NCBI RefSeq assembly: GCF_001942495.1
Contig: NZ_MKZS01000001.1
Coordinates: 53,189 to 107,161 of the forward strand
DNA length: 53,973 nucleotides
Source of the DNA: Moorena bouillonii PNG
Lineage (GTDB): Bacteria > Cyanobacteriota > Cyanobacteriia > Cyanobacteriales > Coleofasciculaceae
Direction of reading: 5' to 3'
Shown here: piece by piece, positions 44,407 through 52,625 of the stretch
Layout: every line of letters starts with the position of its first letter
How positions within the stretch are numbered: the stretch's first letter is position 1
Position numbers and translations under genes: made by a program
Notes under the pieces: model-generated
What the model was told of the DNA's origin: nothing
The model's database searches: none
What the model saw: the letters and a program-made list of their open reading frames with translations, nothing else

Positions 44407-45117
44407 TATATTTTTAGCAGTATTTTTATCAGGCTAAGGGGTAAGAGAGGCTAGTCGTAACGGGGATTGTTTGGCCACATTGAACTGGATTGCTTATTTT
44501 CAGTATGCAAATCCATATCAAAAAAAAAAATATCTAAAAGTTCGTATAACTTCTTAAGTTGCTTAAATTGGGTAAAGCTCAATGAATTACCAACTTTTTA
44601 AGTAACGATTTGACGAATTATAAACAAAATTAAAGTTTGCAATCGCGTTAGCTAAAGGTATGATTTATGTGTAGGTTTTGTATAATATTCCTTGAAGCCA
44701 AGCTAAACTGAATGGCAGGCTCCAATTGCCCTGAGATTAAGCTTGATAGCTTGATAGCTTTAATAGCAAGATGAAGCGAACGCGCCCCGCGTGGCCTACG
44801 GCCAATCGCTCTACTCCGACTCGACAAGGGTAGGCCATGATCGTTGCCAGGGTTTGCTGCTGTAGCACCATGGGATGGGACCTAGGAGCCGCTACTTGAG
44901 GTGCATCTTGAGGTGAATCAAACCAAGGCCAAGGTTGCAGAATTTAGGTAAGTATCCGAAAATCCCATTCTCGATCGTGTAGTCTCTAGGAGAATAATCT
45001 GGGATCAAGTTCTGCTAATTGGCAGTGTTGGATGGTCAGCACCCCCCTGTTGCCTAGACGGGGCGACCTGACTCAACTGCTATGTTTTCCATAACCCTGA
45101 TGCTAGGTTAGGTAATT
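44407..45117. other. Gene-free stretch with one dispersed repeat unit
   Basis: About 710 bases. The first 300 are A/T-rich and should contain the promoter of the PEP-CTERM gene. At 44774-44812 there is a GCGTGGCCTACGGCCAATCGCT unit of the dispersed family. No RNA gene or reading frame was recognised. Confidence 0.55.
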
Positions 45118-45357
45118 ATGGCGGAAAAAGTTGAGGTAATAATTATGCTTATACCCTTATCGATGACTTTAATGATCGCCTCAGTAGCCATATACCTTTG
45201 CGTTAAGACTACTGAGGAAATCGTCAAAGTGGCTGCAGCTATAACAGCCTTACTCTGTCTGTTTGTCAGCCTATTTTTTGTTCCTTGGCCAATCAAACTA
45301 CTGATTTTGATAGTTCCCTTTATTATTGAAAAACTCCAGCGGGTAGCCTCTCCCTAG
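45118..45357 (+). CDS. Small integral membrane protein, unknown
   Basis: A 79-residue hydrophobic protein with two or three membrane helices: MLIPLSMTLMIASVAIYLCV (10-29), VAAAITALLCLFVSLFF (38-54) and IKLLILIVPFIIE (59-71). Only the ends and short turns are charged. No family name was recognised, but length, composition and coding look point to a real gene. It converges with the EF-G paralogue gene, 110 bp away, and has no operon partner. Confidence 0.7.
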   Translation: MAEKVEVIIMLIPLSMTLMIASVAIYLCVKTTEEIVKVAAAITALLCLFVSLFFVPWPIKLLILIVPFIIEKLQRVASP

Positions 45358-45467
45358 GGATTAGGAATGATCGCTTTAGGCTTTAAGTAATAGAATCATT
45401 AACCATTAACTAATTAACTATTAACCATTAACCCAACACCATTAACCTAACCCCTAACAGGATTCAC

Positions 45468-47537
45468 CTAGCTCTTACCATTACCATTACCATTGCCAGT
45501 GGTTGCCAGCACCCGATCAGCTAGCTTACCTGGCACTTCCTGGAGATGGTCATAGGTCCAGTTAAAGAAACCGATCCCTAGAGTAAGCGATCGCAATTCC
45601 ATGATCAAGTTCTGCATTTCTGCCTGGGGGATATAGCCAGAAACACAATCCCATCCTGTCCAATCAGAACAGGTCTGATAGCCCAGGATTTGACCCCGAT
45701 GACCGGTGATCAATTGCAGCACCTTAGAGGTGAATTCCTGAGGTGCATAGACCCCAACAGACATAATTGGCTCAAGTAACATTGGCTCACAATTGGGCAT
45801 ACCACCGGTCATAGCTAGCCGTGCTGCTTGTTTAAATGCCTGTTCCGAACTATCTACCGAGTGGTAAGAGCCATTGGTGAGAGTAACAGCCACATCTACC
45901 ACTGGGAAACCTAAGGGTCCGTGGGACAAGTACTCTTTTACTCCGATCTCCACACCAGGGATATATTGCTTTGGCACCACCCCACCGACAATGGTTTCCG
46001 AGAAGTTAAACCCTTCACCCCGAGACAAGGGTTGGATATCAAGGTAGACATCACCATATTGCCCATGACCACCACTTTGGTGCTTGTAGCGCCCATGAGA
46101 GGTAGTGGATTTGCGGATACTTTCTTTGTAAGGCACTCGGGGTAAGTGAGTGGTCATCGGTAAGTTGTATTTGCGGCTCATCCGGTCTAGAGCAACCTGA
46201 AGATGAATATCTCCCTGTCCCCATAGGATGATTTCGTGAGTGTCTCCATGTTGTTCCCACACCAGAGATGGGTCTTCTTCCAGCAGCTTGGTTAAGGCAC
46301 CACTCAACTTAACCTCATCTTTGCGCTTCTGAGGAGTAATGGCTAACGCATAGACTGGTTTGCTTGCCTCAGCTATTGGTAATTTCATCTCTGGATTACC
46401 CGTATCCGTGGTCAGGGTGTCACCAGTTTTAATACCCTCTAAGCGTCCCAGGGCAATGATCTCACCAGCAGATACTTGGGTAACTGACTGAGTTTGGTGA
46501 CCAAACATACGGTATAAGCCTCCGGCGCGGACACCATTAAAGACCATGCCATCGGTTAGTTTACCTTGCCAGACTCGCACTAGGGAGAGTTTTCCACCTT
46601 GGGGAGTGTAATAGGTTTTGAGTACCTGTGCCACCGTGGTTGATTCATCACCAGCAATGTCCCGACGCTCAGCGGTGCTTTCTGGGGTTGGTGCTTCTCG
46701 CAGTAGGGCATCGATCAAGGGGCGAACACCATAATCTTGCTGAGCAACACCCATAAATACCGGTACAATCAAGTCGGCCCCCAATTCCATCTTCAGGTCT
46801 TGGACAATTTCTTCTTGGGGTGGCTCAATTTCTTCTAGTAGTTCTTCGAGGAGGTGGTCGTCAAAATCTGCTAAGGTTTCTAGTAATTCTGTGCGTGCTT
46901 GCTGTTCTGCCTCTTTCAATGACTCTGGCAGTGGAATCGGATCAGCTGGGGCATCAGGATGGTAAAGATAGGCTTGCTCGGTGACTAAATCAATAAATCC
47001 GGTGAGGTGTTCTCCCTTACCAATGGGGTATTGGTGCAGTACTAAGGGGCGAGTGGAAACTGAATTGAGGGCATCAAAGACGGACCGTAAGGAGTTACCA
47101 TTAGCATCATCGGTCAACTCAAACCGATCCATTTTGTTAATAAAGACTAAGTGGGGGATTTCCCAGTCGTCGAGAAATTTCAATAAGGGTGCTAAGGTCA
47201 GGACGCGATCGCTTACTGGTTCACAAACCACGACAGCCGCATCCACACCAACTAAGGCGTTGTAGGTTTCTTGAGCAAATTCAATGGAACCGGGACAGTC
47301 TATAAAATTGAAGCAGATATCTTGATACTCGGTGCTGGCGGCAGTTACCTCCACACTCATTTGGCGTTGCCTGGCCTCGGTGGCATTATCACCGACGGTG
47401 TTGCCTTCCTTTACTGTGCCTTTGCGAGAAATCGTACCAGTAACGGACAACAAACTTTCGAGTAGAGTGGTTTTCCCACTGAGATACGGACCAACAATTG
47501 CCACATTACGGGTGGCTTTACACACTTTGCCGTTCAT
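45468..47537 (-). CDS. Elongation factor G paralogue (EF-G-like GTPase)
   Basis: A 689-residue EF-G-type translational GTPase. The G1 loop reads GPYLSGKTT (16-24), where true EF-G has the GHVDAGKTT kind; G3 is FIDCPGS (79-84 region) and G4 NKMD (134-137). Domains II to V follow, with PVYALAITPQKRKDEVKLSGAL and HQSGGHGQYGDVYLDI, MLLEPIMSVGVYAPQEFTSKV. The C-terminus has a GNGNGNGK tail. The altered G1 and DCPGS mark it as a second EF-G subfamily, not the str-operon fusA. The housekeeping fusA is not in this window. The role may be a specialised ribosome factor; not established. Confidence 0.9.
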   Translation of the reverse strand: MNGKVCKATRNVAIVGPYLSGKTTLLESLLSVTGTISRKGTVKEGNTVGDNATEARQRQMSVEVTAASTEYQDICFNFIDCPGSIEFAQETYNALVGVDAAVVVCEPVSDRVLTLAPLLKFLDDWEIPHLVFINKMDRFELTDDANGNSLRSVFDALNSVSTRPLVLHQYPIGKGEHLTGFIDLVTEQAYLYHPDAPADPIPLPESLKEAEQQARTELLETLADFDDHLLEELLEEIEPPQEEIVQDLKMELGADLIVPVFMGVAQQDYGVRPLIDALLREAPTPESTAERRDIAGDESTTVAQVLKTYYTPQGGKLSLVRVWQGKLTDGMVFNGVRAGGLYRMFGHQTQSVTQVSAGEIIALGRLEGIKTGDTLTTDTGNPEMKLPIAEASKPVYALAITPQKRKDEVKLSGALTKLLEEDPSLVWEQHGDTHEIILWGQGDIHLQVALDRMSRKYNLPMTTHLPRVPYKESIRKSTTSHGRYKHQSGGHGQYGDVYLDIQPLSRGEGFNFSETIVGGVVPKQYIPGVEIGVKEYLSHGPLGFPVVDVAVTLTNGSYHSVDSSEQAFKQAARLAMTGGMPNCEPMLLEPIMSVGVYAPQEFTSKVLQLITGHRGQILGYQTCSDWTGWDCVSGYIPQAEMQNLIMELRSLTLGIGFFNWTYDHLQEVPGKLADRVLATTGNGNGNGKS

Positions 47538-47839
47538 AATTTACCCCCAAATTATTTCAATTGGACTTATGCATTGAAGCGGAGCATTAAGGGGATGATC
47601 GGGTAGGGAGGTGAGTTTGTTAAAACATGCCATGTCAACGCTTCTCTTACCTAATCATTTTACCTAATTATCTCCTGACTACTGATTTATGCATAAGTTT
47701 TGTTGAGATGGGATCAACGTTATATGGTTGTGAGATTAGCTTAATTTGGTCTGATCTAGATCGAACTTGCAATGTCTTGTAATGTAAACTACTAAAACTG
47801 TTAAGTAAGATAACTCTAGGTCACTAATTTTCAAAAAAT
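47538..47839. other. Divergent spacer between EF-G paralogue and TPR gene
   Basis: About 300 bases holding the promoters of two divergent genes. A/T-rich from 47690. No confident promoter boxes or operator repeats were identified. Confidence 0.5.
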
Positions 47840-48925
47840 ATGAATACACGTAACAACTATAAAAAAAAATGTTTCAAAAATCTTAAGCGAAATTTGTTCC
47901 CACTCAACTTAATGTTTGTTAACAGAAAAGTCACTGCCAGAGGCTATTTCTGCCTAGGAGTGAGTTCGCTGTTGGTGCTGACACAGCCACTAGTTTCCCA
48001 TGCTCTAGGGGTTAACCCAGATAATCTCAATGATTCACCCGAGAGACTGAGTAGACATCATCCCCTTACTCGCCCTTTCGGTTACAGTACTAGACTAATC
48101 GCTCAGTCTCAGTATCTACCAGCACTCAAACCAACTCAACCCGCAGCCCTTGAGCAACTTAATCAAGGACTGGCATTAATTCAACAGAGTAAGGTACTTG
48201 AAGCGATCGTGGCGTTCGAAAAGGCAGCCCAACTGAATCCCAAGCTAGCACCAGCACACTACAACTTGGGTCTAGCATTGCGGCAGGTTGGTAAATTGCA
48301 GGCGTCAGCCGATGCCTTTTATCGGGCAACCCAGACCGATCCAGAATTTGCTCTAGCCTTTGCTAATTTAGGGGCTGCCCTGTTGGAAGGAAAGAATTTG
48401 TCTCAGGCACGGGAATATCTAGAAAGATCTCTGGAACTTGACCCATTACTCGGTGTTGCTCACTATAACATGGGTCTAGTTATGTCCCAGTTGCGAACAC
48501 CCCAACAAGCGATCGCATCATTTAAACAAGCAATGCAATTTAGCCGTAATGCTCCCGAACCGGCATATCATTTGGGACTGATTTATAAGCAACAGGGCAA
48601 GCTAGAGGAAGCAAAAAAGGCGTTTGAGCAAGCGATCAAAATCAATCCTAAATACCCCGAAGCCCACTACAATATCGGGGGAATTTTATTTACTCAGAGA
48701 GATTTGGATGGTGCTCTGGCAGCCTTCCAGCAAGCAGCGGTAGCTAACTCGAATTACGCTAATGCCTATTATGCTGCTGGTGTAGTATTTCTGCGCCAAA
48801 ACCGATTTAGTGATGCTCTGCAAGTCTTGCAGTATGCTAGAGACCTTTACAATAGCCAAGGTAATCCCCAGTGGGGACGTAGGGCTGAGCAATTGATGGA
48901 GCAAGCCCGTAATTCTCGTTTTTAG
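47840..48925 (+). CDS. Exported tetratricopeptide-repeat protein
   Basis: A 361-residue protein. The N-terminus is long and basic (RNNYKKKCFKNLKRN), followed by a hydrophobic helix (GYFCLGVSSLLVLTQPLVSHA, about 35-55), so it is either exported or anchored. Six TPR units follow (about 97-345), spaced by 34 residues, with patterns such as LAPAHYNLGLALRQVGKLQAS, YPEAHYNIGGILF and NYANAYYAAGVVFLRQNRFS. TPRs are protein-interaction scaffolds; partners are unknown. A nearer in-frame ATG at 47912 would shorten the start and give a more usual signal sequence. No operon partner. Confidence 0.88.
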   Translation: MNTRNNYKKKCFKNLKRNLFPLNLMFVNRKVTARGYFCLGVSSLLVLTQPLVSHALGVNPDNLNDSPERLSRHHPLTRPFGYSTRLIAQSQYLPALKPTQPAALEQLNQGLALIQQSKVLEAIVAFEKAAQLNPKLAPAHYNLGLALRQVGKLQASADAFYRATQTDPEFALAFANLGAALLEGKNLSQAREYLERSLELDPLLGVAHYNMGLVMSQLRTPQQAIASFKQAMQFSRNAPEPAYHLGLIYKQQGKLEEAKKAFEQAIKINPKYPEAHYNIGGILFTQRDLDGALAAFQQAAVANSNYANAYYAAGVVFLRQNRFSDALQVLQYARDLYNSQGNPQWGRRAEQLMEQARNSRF

Positions 48926-49631
48926 TGGGGTGTGTACCATCAGCACTGGTTAGGTTTGACGACTCCCCACAGATAGATCTGGAGCGTTGCACCTGTAGGG
49001 AGATGATTTATGGAGATGGGGAAGATGGGTAAGAATCCACCCATTCTCCTGCTGATTTTTATCACGTTTCAATTATAATTTATTGAACCGATTTTTTAGT
49101 ATTTATTGAAACGGTTTTTTATTAGTGTTTTTTATGGCGGGCTTTACCGAATATTTTTAATTATTAAAAATATCTTTAATTAAAATTAAACAACTATTTT
49201 TTTATAGTAAAATTATCCCAAAAATTGGAATTATTATTTCCTGAATTTATTATTAGTGGTATTTTAATTATTTTCATAAAAATTTGATAGATATTGTTTT
49301 AGTGTTTAAAAACAAATCAAAAACTATTATATCACATTTTAAGTTGACTTATAGGGCTACAAAACTTAAAAAGCTTAAAATTGATTTTCCTTTATATGGA
49401 AAACTTTAGGTATTTTCCCGGCTAATACTAGTATAGCTTGAATTTTTTGCAGATTATTAAAAGTGTAGTAACGTTGCGAGACCTTGAGTTGAGTGGATAA
49501 GACTGGGTAGGGACGGTTAGCCTAATTTAGACATTATCAAAACCCGATTCCTACTACCCACTGCTCTCTCCTTCAATTACGGTTAAGACTACAGCATAGT
49601 ATAACTCATAAAATTTAGCCACACTGAATAT
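48926..49631. other. Gene-free A/T-rich stretch after the TPR gene
   Basis: About 700 bases with no gene. Two tandem copies of a 23-base unit, TTTATTGAACCGATTTTTTA and its AACGG variant, lie at about 49078-49124. The remainder is A/T-rich. No terminator for the TPR gene was clearly seen. Confidence 0.5.
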
Positions 49632-49667
49632 AAAAAACCCCTGATGGGCGGTTGGGTGCCCCAGGGG
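49632..49667 (-). terminator. Strong intrinsic terminator, minus strand
   Basis: CCCCTG-AT-GGGC, an eight-base loop, then GCCC-CAGGGG form a ten-pair stem with a two-base bulge (49638-49667). On the minus strand it is followed directly by TTTTTT. It sits 240 bp past the small gene at 49911, so either that transcript has a long tail or a short RNA ends here. Confidence 0.8.
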
Positions 49668-49910
49668 GATGCAGCAAAAGGTTAAAACTACCATATACAA
49701 GAGTAATCGGAAATCACAGTAAACCGGATCCGCAAAATCTCGGAAATCTCTGAGCCACTCGCAATAAATGGCCTACGAATAATTACGTAGTTGCCTTATC
49801 CATGGTTACTATAGGTTTATTGTTTACTAATATTCACAGCCATCTGACAAACCAGTAACTTGGGTCGAACTAGGGAACTGGCTCCTATTCCACACCTAGT
49901 TCAGGGAATC

Positions 49911-50090
49911 TCAACGGAATTGAGTTGCCTTGAGCGCAAATCCGACTCGAAGGGCGTGTTGCATGTGCTTTACCCTTTGGGGTTTTCCAGCGTTTTGATC
50001 CTGGCGATACAACTTGTCTAAGCCAAGAATGAACAGAGTGAGTATGATTAATGTAGTGGCCAAATTGCGAGCAAATACTAAATCAAACAT
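49911..50090 (-). CDS. Small membrane protein, unknown
   Basis: From the ATG at 50090 the protein has 59 residues: a short start, one membrane helix (NLATTLIILTLFILGLDKLY, about 9-28) and a basic soluble tail (KPQRVKHMQHALRVGFALK). An earlier in-frame ATG at 50135 would add 15 residues without obvious value. No family was recognised. A strong terminator lies downstream on the same strand. Confidence 0.5.
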   Translation of the reverse strand: MFDLVFARNLATTLIILTLFILGLDKLYRQDQNAGKPQRVKHMQHALRVGFALKATQFR

Positions 50091-50250
50091 GACTATATCC
50101 TGAATGTATGAATCCCTGAGCGTTCTGAGCCCCATTGCCCATGATTAAAAATTGTGAAGTGCCGATGTTTAATTTAGGGTTGACGCTCAGGTGTACAGTG
50201 TTGGTTGTTGTCTAAGAATTGAGGCCAATCGCTAAAATTGGTGAAATCTG

Positions 50251-52359
50251 GTGAAATCTCGGAAATCTCGTCACTTACTAGTAGCTTCCTTTGTCCCGTG
50301 GCTGAATCTTCCCATGAATAGCAGTAGAGTGGGCATCCTGCCCGCCCGAAAATCTATTGAAACTGGCAAGATGCCAGTTCTACGCAAGATGCCAGTTCTA
50401 CGCAAGATGCCAGTTCCACCAAGATGCCCATTCCACCTCACTCTTAAAATCATTCCATTATTAAGCAATGCTTTCTTTGTCGCTGGTGCTATCTTGGGCT
50501 GTACCCACCAAGTTATACCGACGGCACCAGCGCTACAAGCTAAACCAGTTATTAGCAAATCTGTTACTGATCTAATTCAGATTCAACCCTTACCGATTGC
50601 GACCAAGTATAGGAATCAGTGGACTCCTGAATTAGAATCAGAATTCTGGGTGCGAGCCAACCAGGCCATTCAGTACTACGGTGGTAAAGGTTATGGCAAC
50701 AACTACGGGGAAAATGAGAAGCGGTCTTATCCCTATGCCATGTTTGATTTTATTGTTGGCAATCGGGAGAAAGCCCTAGAGTTTCTGCAATCAGAAGATG
50801 CCCAAGCTCAAGATAACCAACACACTGAGGGTATTGACTACTATTACGCTTTCACCCTCAAGGGACAAATCCGAAAATACTTCTTCTTTGGGCAATTTCT
50901 CGACCCGACCTACAAACAGCGAATGTTTGACGGTGCCAAAATCTGGACAGAAACAGACCCCAATGGACGTCCTCACCCCATTTATGGTAAGGGAAAAGGT
51001 GGTGATGGTTGGGGACCCGATGTGCGAGGAAGTTGGGTGGATGGACGCAACACGGACAATCTCCGGGCAATGCGAGAAATTGCCGTTTATCTGATGGCAG
51101 AGGAAACCGGAAATGAAGAGACTAGGCGTCTGTATAAAAAGAAAATTCAGCGCTATGTCTGGGCGCTATACAACATTGGTATGGGAGAGTGGGACTCAGA
51201 GACTTACCATGGTCACACCTTTGCGGCTTACCTAAATCTCTACGACTTTGCGAAGGAGCCGGAGGTGAAACAACTGGCCAAAGCGGCTCTAGATTGGATG
51301 TCAGCGGCGGCAGCAGTGAAATATTATCGAGGTGGTTTTGGCGGACCGACTAAGCGGGATTACGGCAAAAGTAATGTGGTCTACGGAGCCAGTGCTGCCC
51401 GTCTGTTCTGGCTTTATTTTGGCGATGTTACCTTAGTCAATCCTAAGCCAGAACGGGATGTGATTCACGTAATTACTAGCGCCTATCGACCTCCCCAGGC
51501 GGTGGTAAAGTTAGCTCGTAAGCAGTTTCAGAAGCCTGTGGAAATCCTGGCGAGTAAACCAGTCTACGAAAATTGGAAACCTGGAGGTGAGGATAAACCA
51601 GGATATTGGGAAACCACCTTTTTTGGTCATACCTATCAGTTGGGGAGTTTGGCGGGTGAATTCCCCGATGGTGATGTCGGACCGTTCAAGCTAATGGCAT
51701 ACAATCAACAGCGGGGTGTGGATTTTTTTGTTGCTAATACTGGTGGTGATTGGGTGAAGCCAGGAAAAAATCAGGGAGACCAAGTTGGGCAATACCGTAA
51801 CCTAGTTCTTTGGTTAAGACCAGCAAAGGATAGACCATTCTTTTTCCAATTGCCTAAGACGGCTCAAGCAGAAATAGAAGACGGTATTTGGTTCTTTAAA
51901 CTGGAAAAAACCTGGTTAGCGATTCGCTCGATTAATTTGGATGCCTATACTGAGGTGGCTATACCCAACCAGAAATTTGCCCAGCTCTATAGTCAAGAAA
52001 AAACTCTGAAGGCAACAACCCTAGGCAATAGCTATGCTGGCTTTGCTCTAGAAGTAGGAGAAGAGGAATCTCATGGTAACTATGAGGATTTCAAACAGGC
52101 AGTTAAGAAAAAAAGTCAGTTAGATTTACAGGAAATTTCCATCGGTAAAGTGCAGTGGATTGGTAGCACTGGTGAGAGTCTTGAACTGACCCACAATCCT
52201 AAAAATGACTTGCCAAGTCTGACGCGAAATGGTAAAGACCATGACTGGTCAAAACACATTGACCTGTACAAAGCAGTTAATGGGAATGTACCGATTTCTC
52301 TAGGTTGGAAAACAGGTAATCTCCGGGTTGAAGCAGGGGATTTGGTGTTTCAACATTGA
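50251..52359 (+). CDS. Putative lipoprotein, unknown, large two-part protein
   Basis: A 702-residue frame. A lipobox, AILGC with C84, follows a hydrophobic stretch (PLLSNAFFVAGA). The part before it, with KMPVLR repeats at 40-56, is encoded by repeat DNA, so the native start was probably nearer the lipobox, for example M53 (50407). The body has helical, aromatic-rich sequence first (YYGGKGYGNNYGE, YVWALYNIGMGEWDSETYHG) and a beta-rich second half (YWETTFFGHTYQLGSLAGEF). That layout recalls polysaccharide lyases with an alpha/alpha barrel and a beta-sandwich, but no catalytic motif was recognised, so the function is left open. Confidence 0.7.
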   Translation: MKSRKSRHLLVASFVPWLNLPMNSSRVGILPARKSIETGKMPVLRKMPVLRKMPVPPRCPFHLTLKIIPLLSNAFFVAGAILGCTHQVIPTAPALQAKPVISKSVTDLIQIQPLPIATKYRNQWTPELESEFWVRANQAIQYYGGKGYGNNYGENEKRSYPYAMFDFIVGNREKALEFLQSEDAQAQDNQHTEGIDYYYAFTLKGQIRKYFFFGQFLDPTYKQRMFDGAKIWTETDPNGRPHPIYGKGKGGDGWGPDVRGSWVDGRNTDNLRAMREIAVYLMAEETGNEETRRLYKKKIQRYVWALYNIGMGEWDSETYHGHTFAAYLNLYDFAKEPEVKQLAKAALDWMSAAAAVKYYRGGFGGPTKRDYGKSNVVYGASAARLFWLYFGDVTLVNPKPERDVIHVITSAYRPPQAVVKLARKQFQKPVEILASKPVYENWKPGGEDKPGYWETTFFGHTYQLGSLAGEFPDGDVGPFKLMAYNQQRGVDFFVANTGGDWVKPGKNQGDQVGQYRNLVLWLRPAKDRPFFFQLPKTAQAEIEDGIWFFKLEKTWLAIRSINLDAYTEVAIPNQKFAQLYSQEKTLKATTLGNSYAGFALEVGEEESHGNYEDFKQAVKKKSQLDLQEISIGKVQWIGSTGESLELTHNPKNDLPSLTRNGKDHDWSKHIDLYKAVNGNVPISLGWKTGNLRVEAGDLVFQH
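50368..50415. repeat. 18 bp tandem repeat in the lipoprotein N-terminus
   Basis: Nearly three copies of AAGATGCCAGTTCTACGC, encoding KMPVLR. The preceding GGGCATCCTGCCCGCCCG and GGCAAGATGCC elements look like the start of the same dispersed repeat. Confidence 0.9.
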
Positions 52360-52625
52360 TTGATAAGTGTTGATTTATCATCGCTAAATATTCCCTAAGA
52401 GGATGTCTGAAACCAATAGTCAGAAATGCAATGGTAATACAAGTCATTTTGTTAACGAATAAAGTTTATTACAAGCTTCATTATTATGGAGTTTATACTA
52501 ACTGGAGTTGAGTCTAAACTCCAGTTGAAATCGGTCTAATTTGTTCAAGTCAACAAGTATTCTACAAATATTACACAGTTATACTACAATAATAGTAAGC
52601 TATCAGCTAACTAAAACTACTCAAA
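52360..52625. other. Convergent spacer with a MITE-end remnant
   Basis: AGAGGATGTCTGAAA at about 52399-52413 matches the left end of the MITE at 2941-3094, but no partner end is near. An ACTGGAGTT/AACTCCAGT inverted pair (52500-52526) may end one of the two convergent transcripts. Confidence 0.5.
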
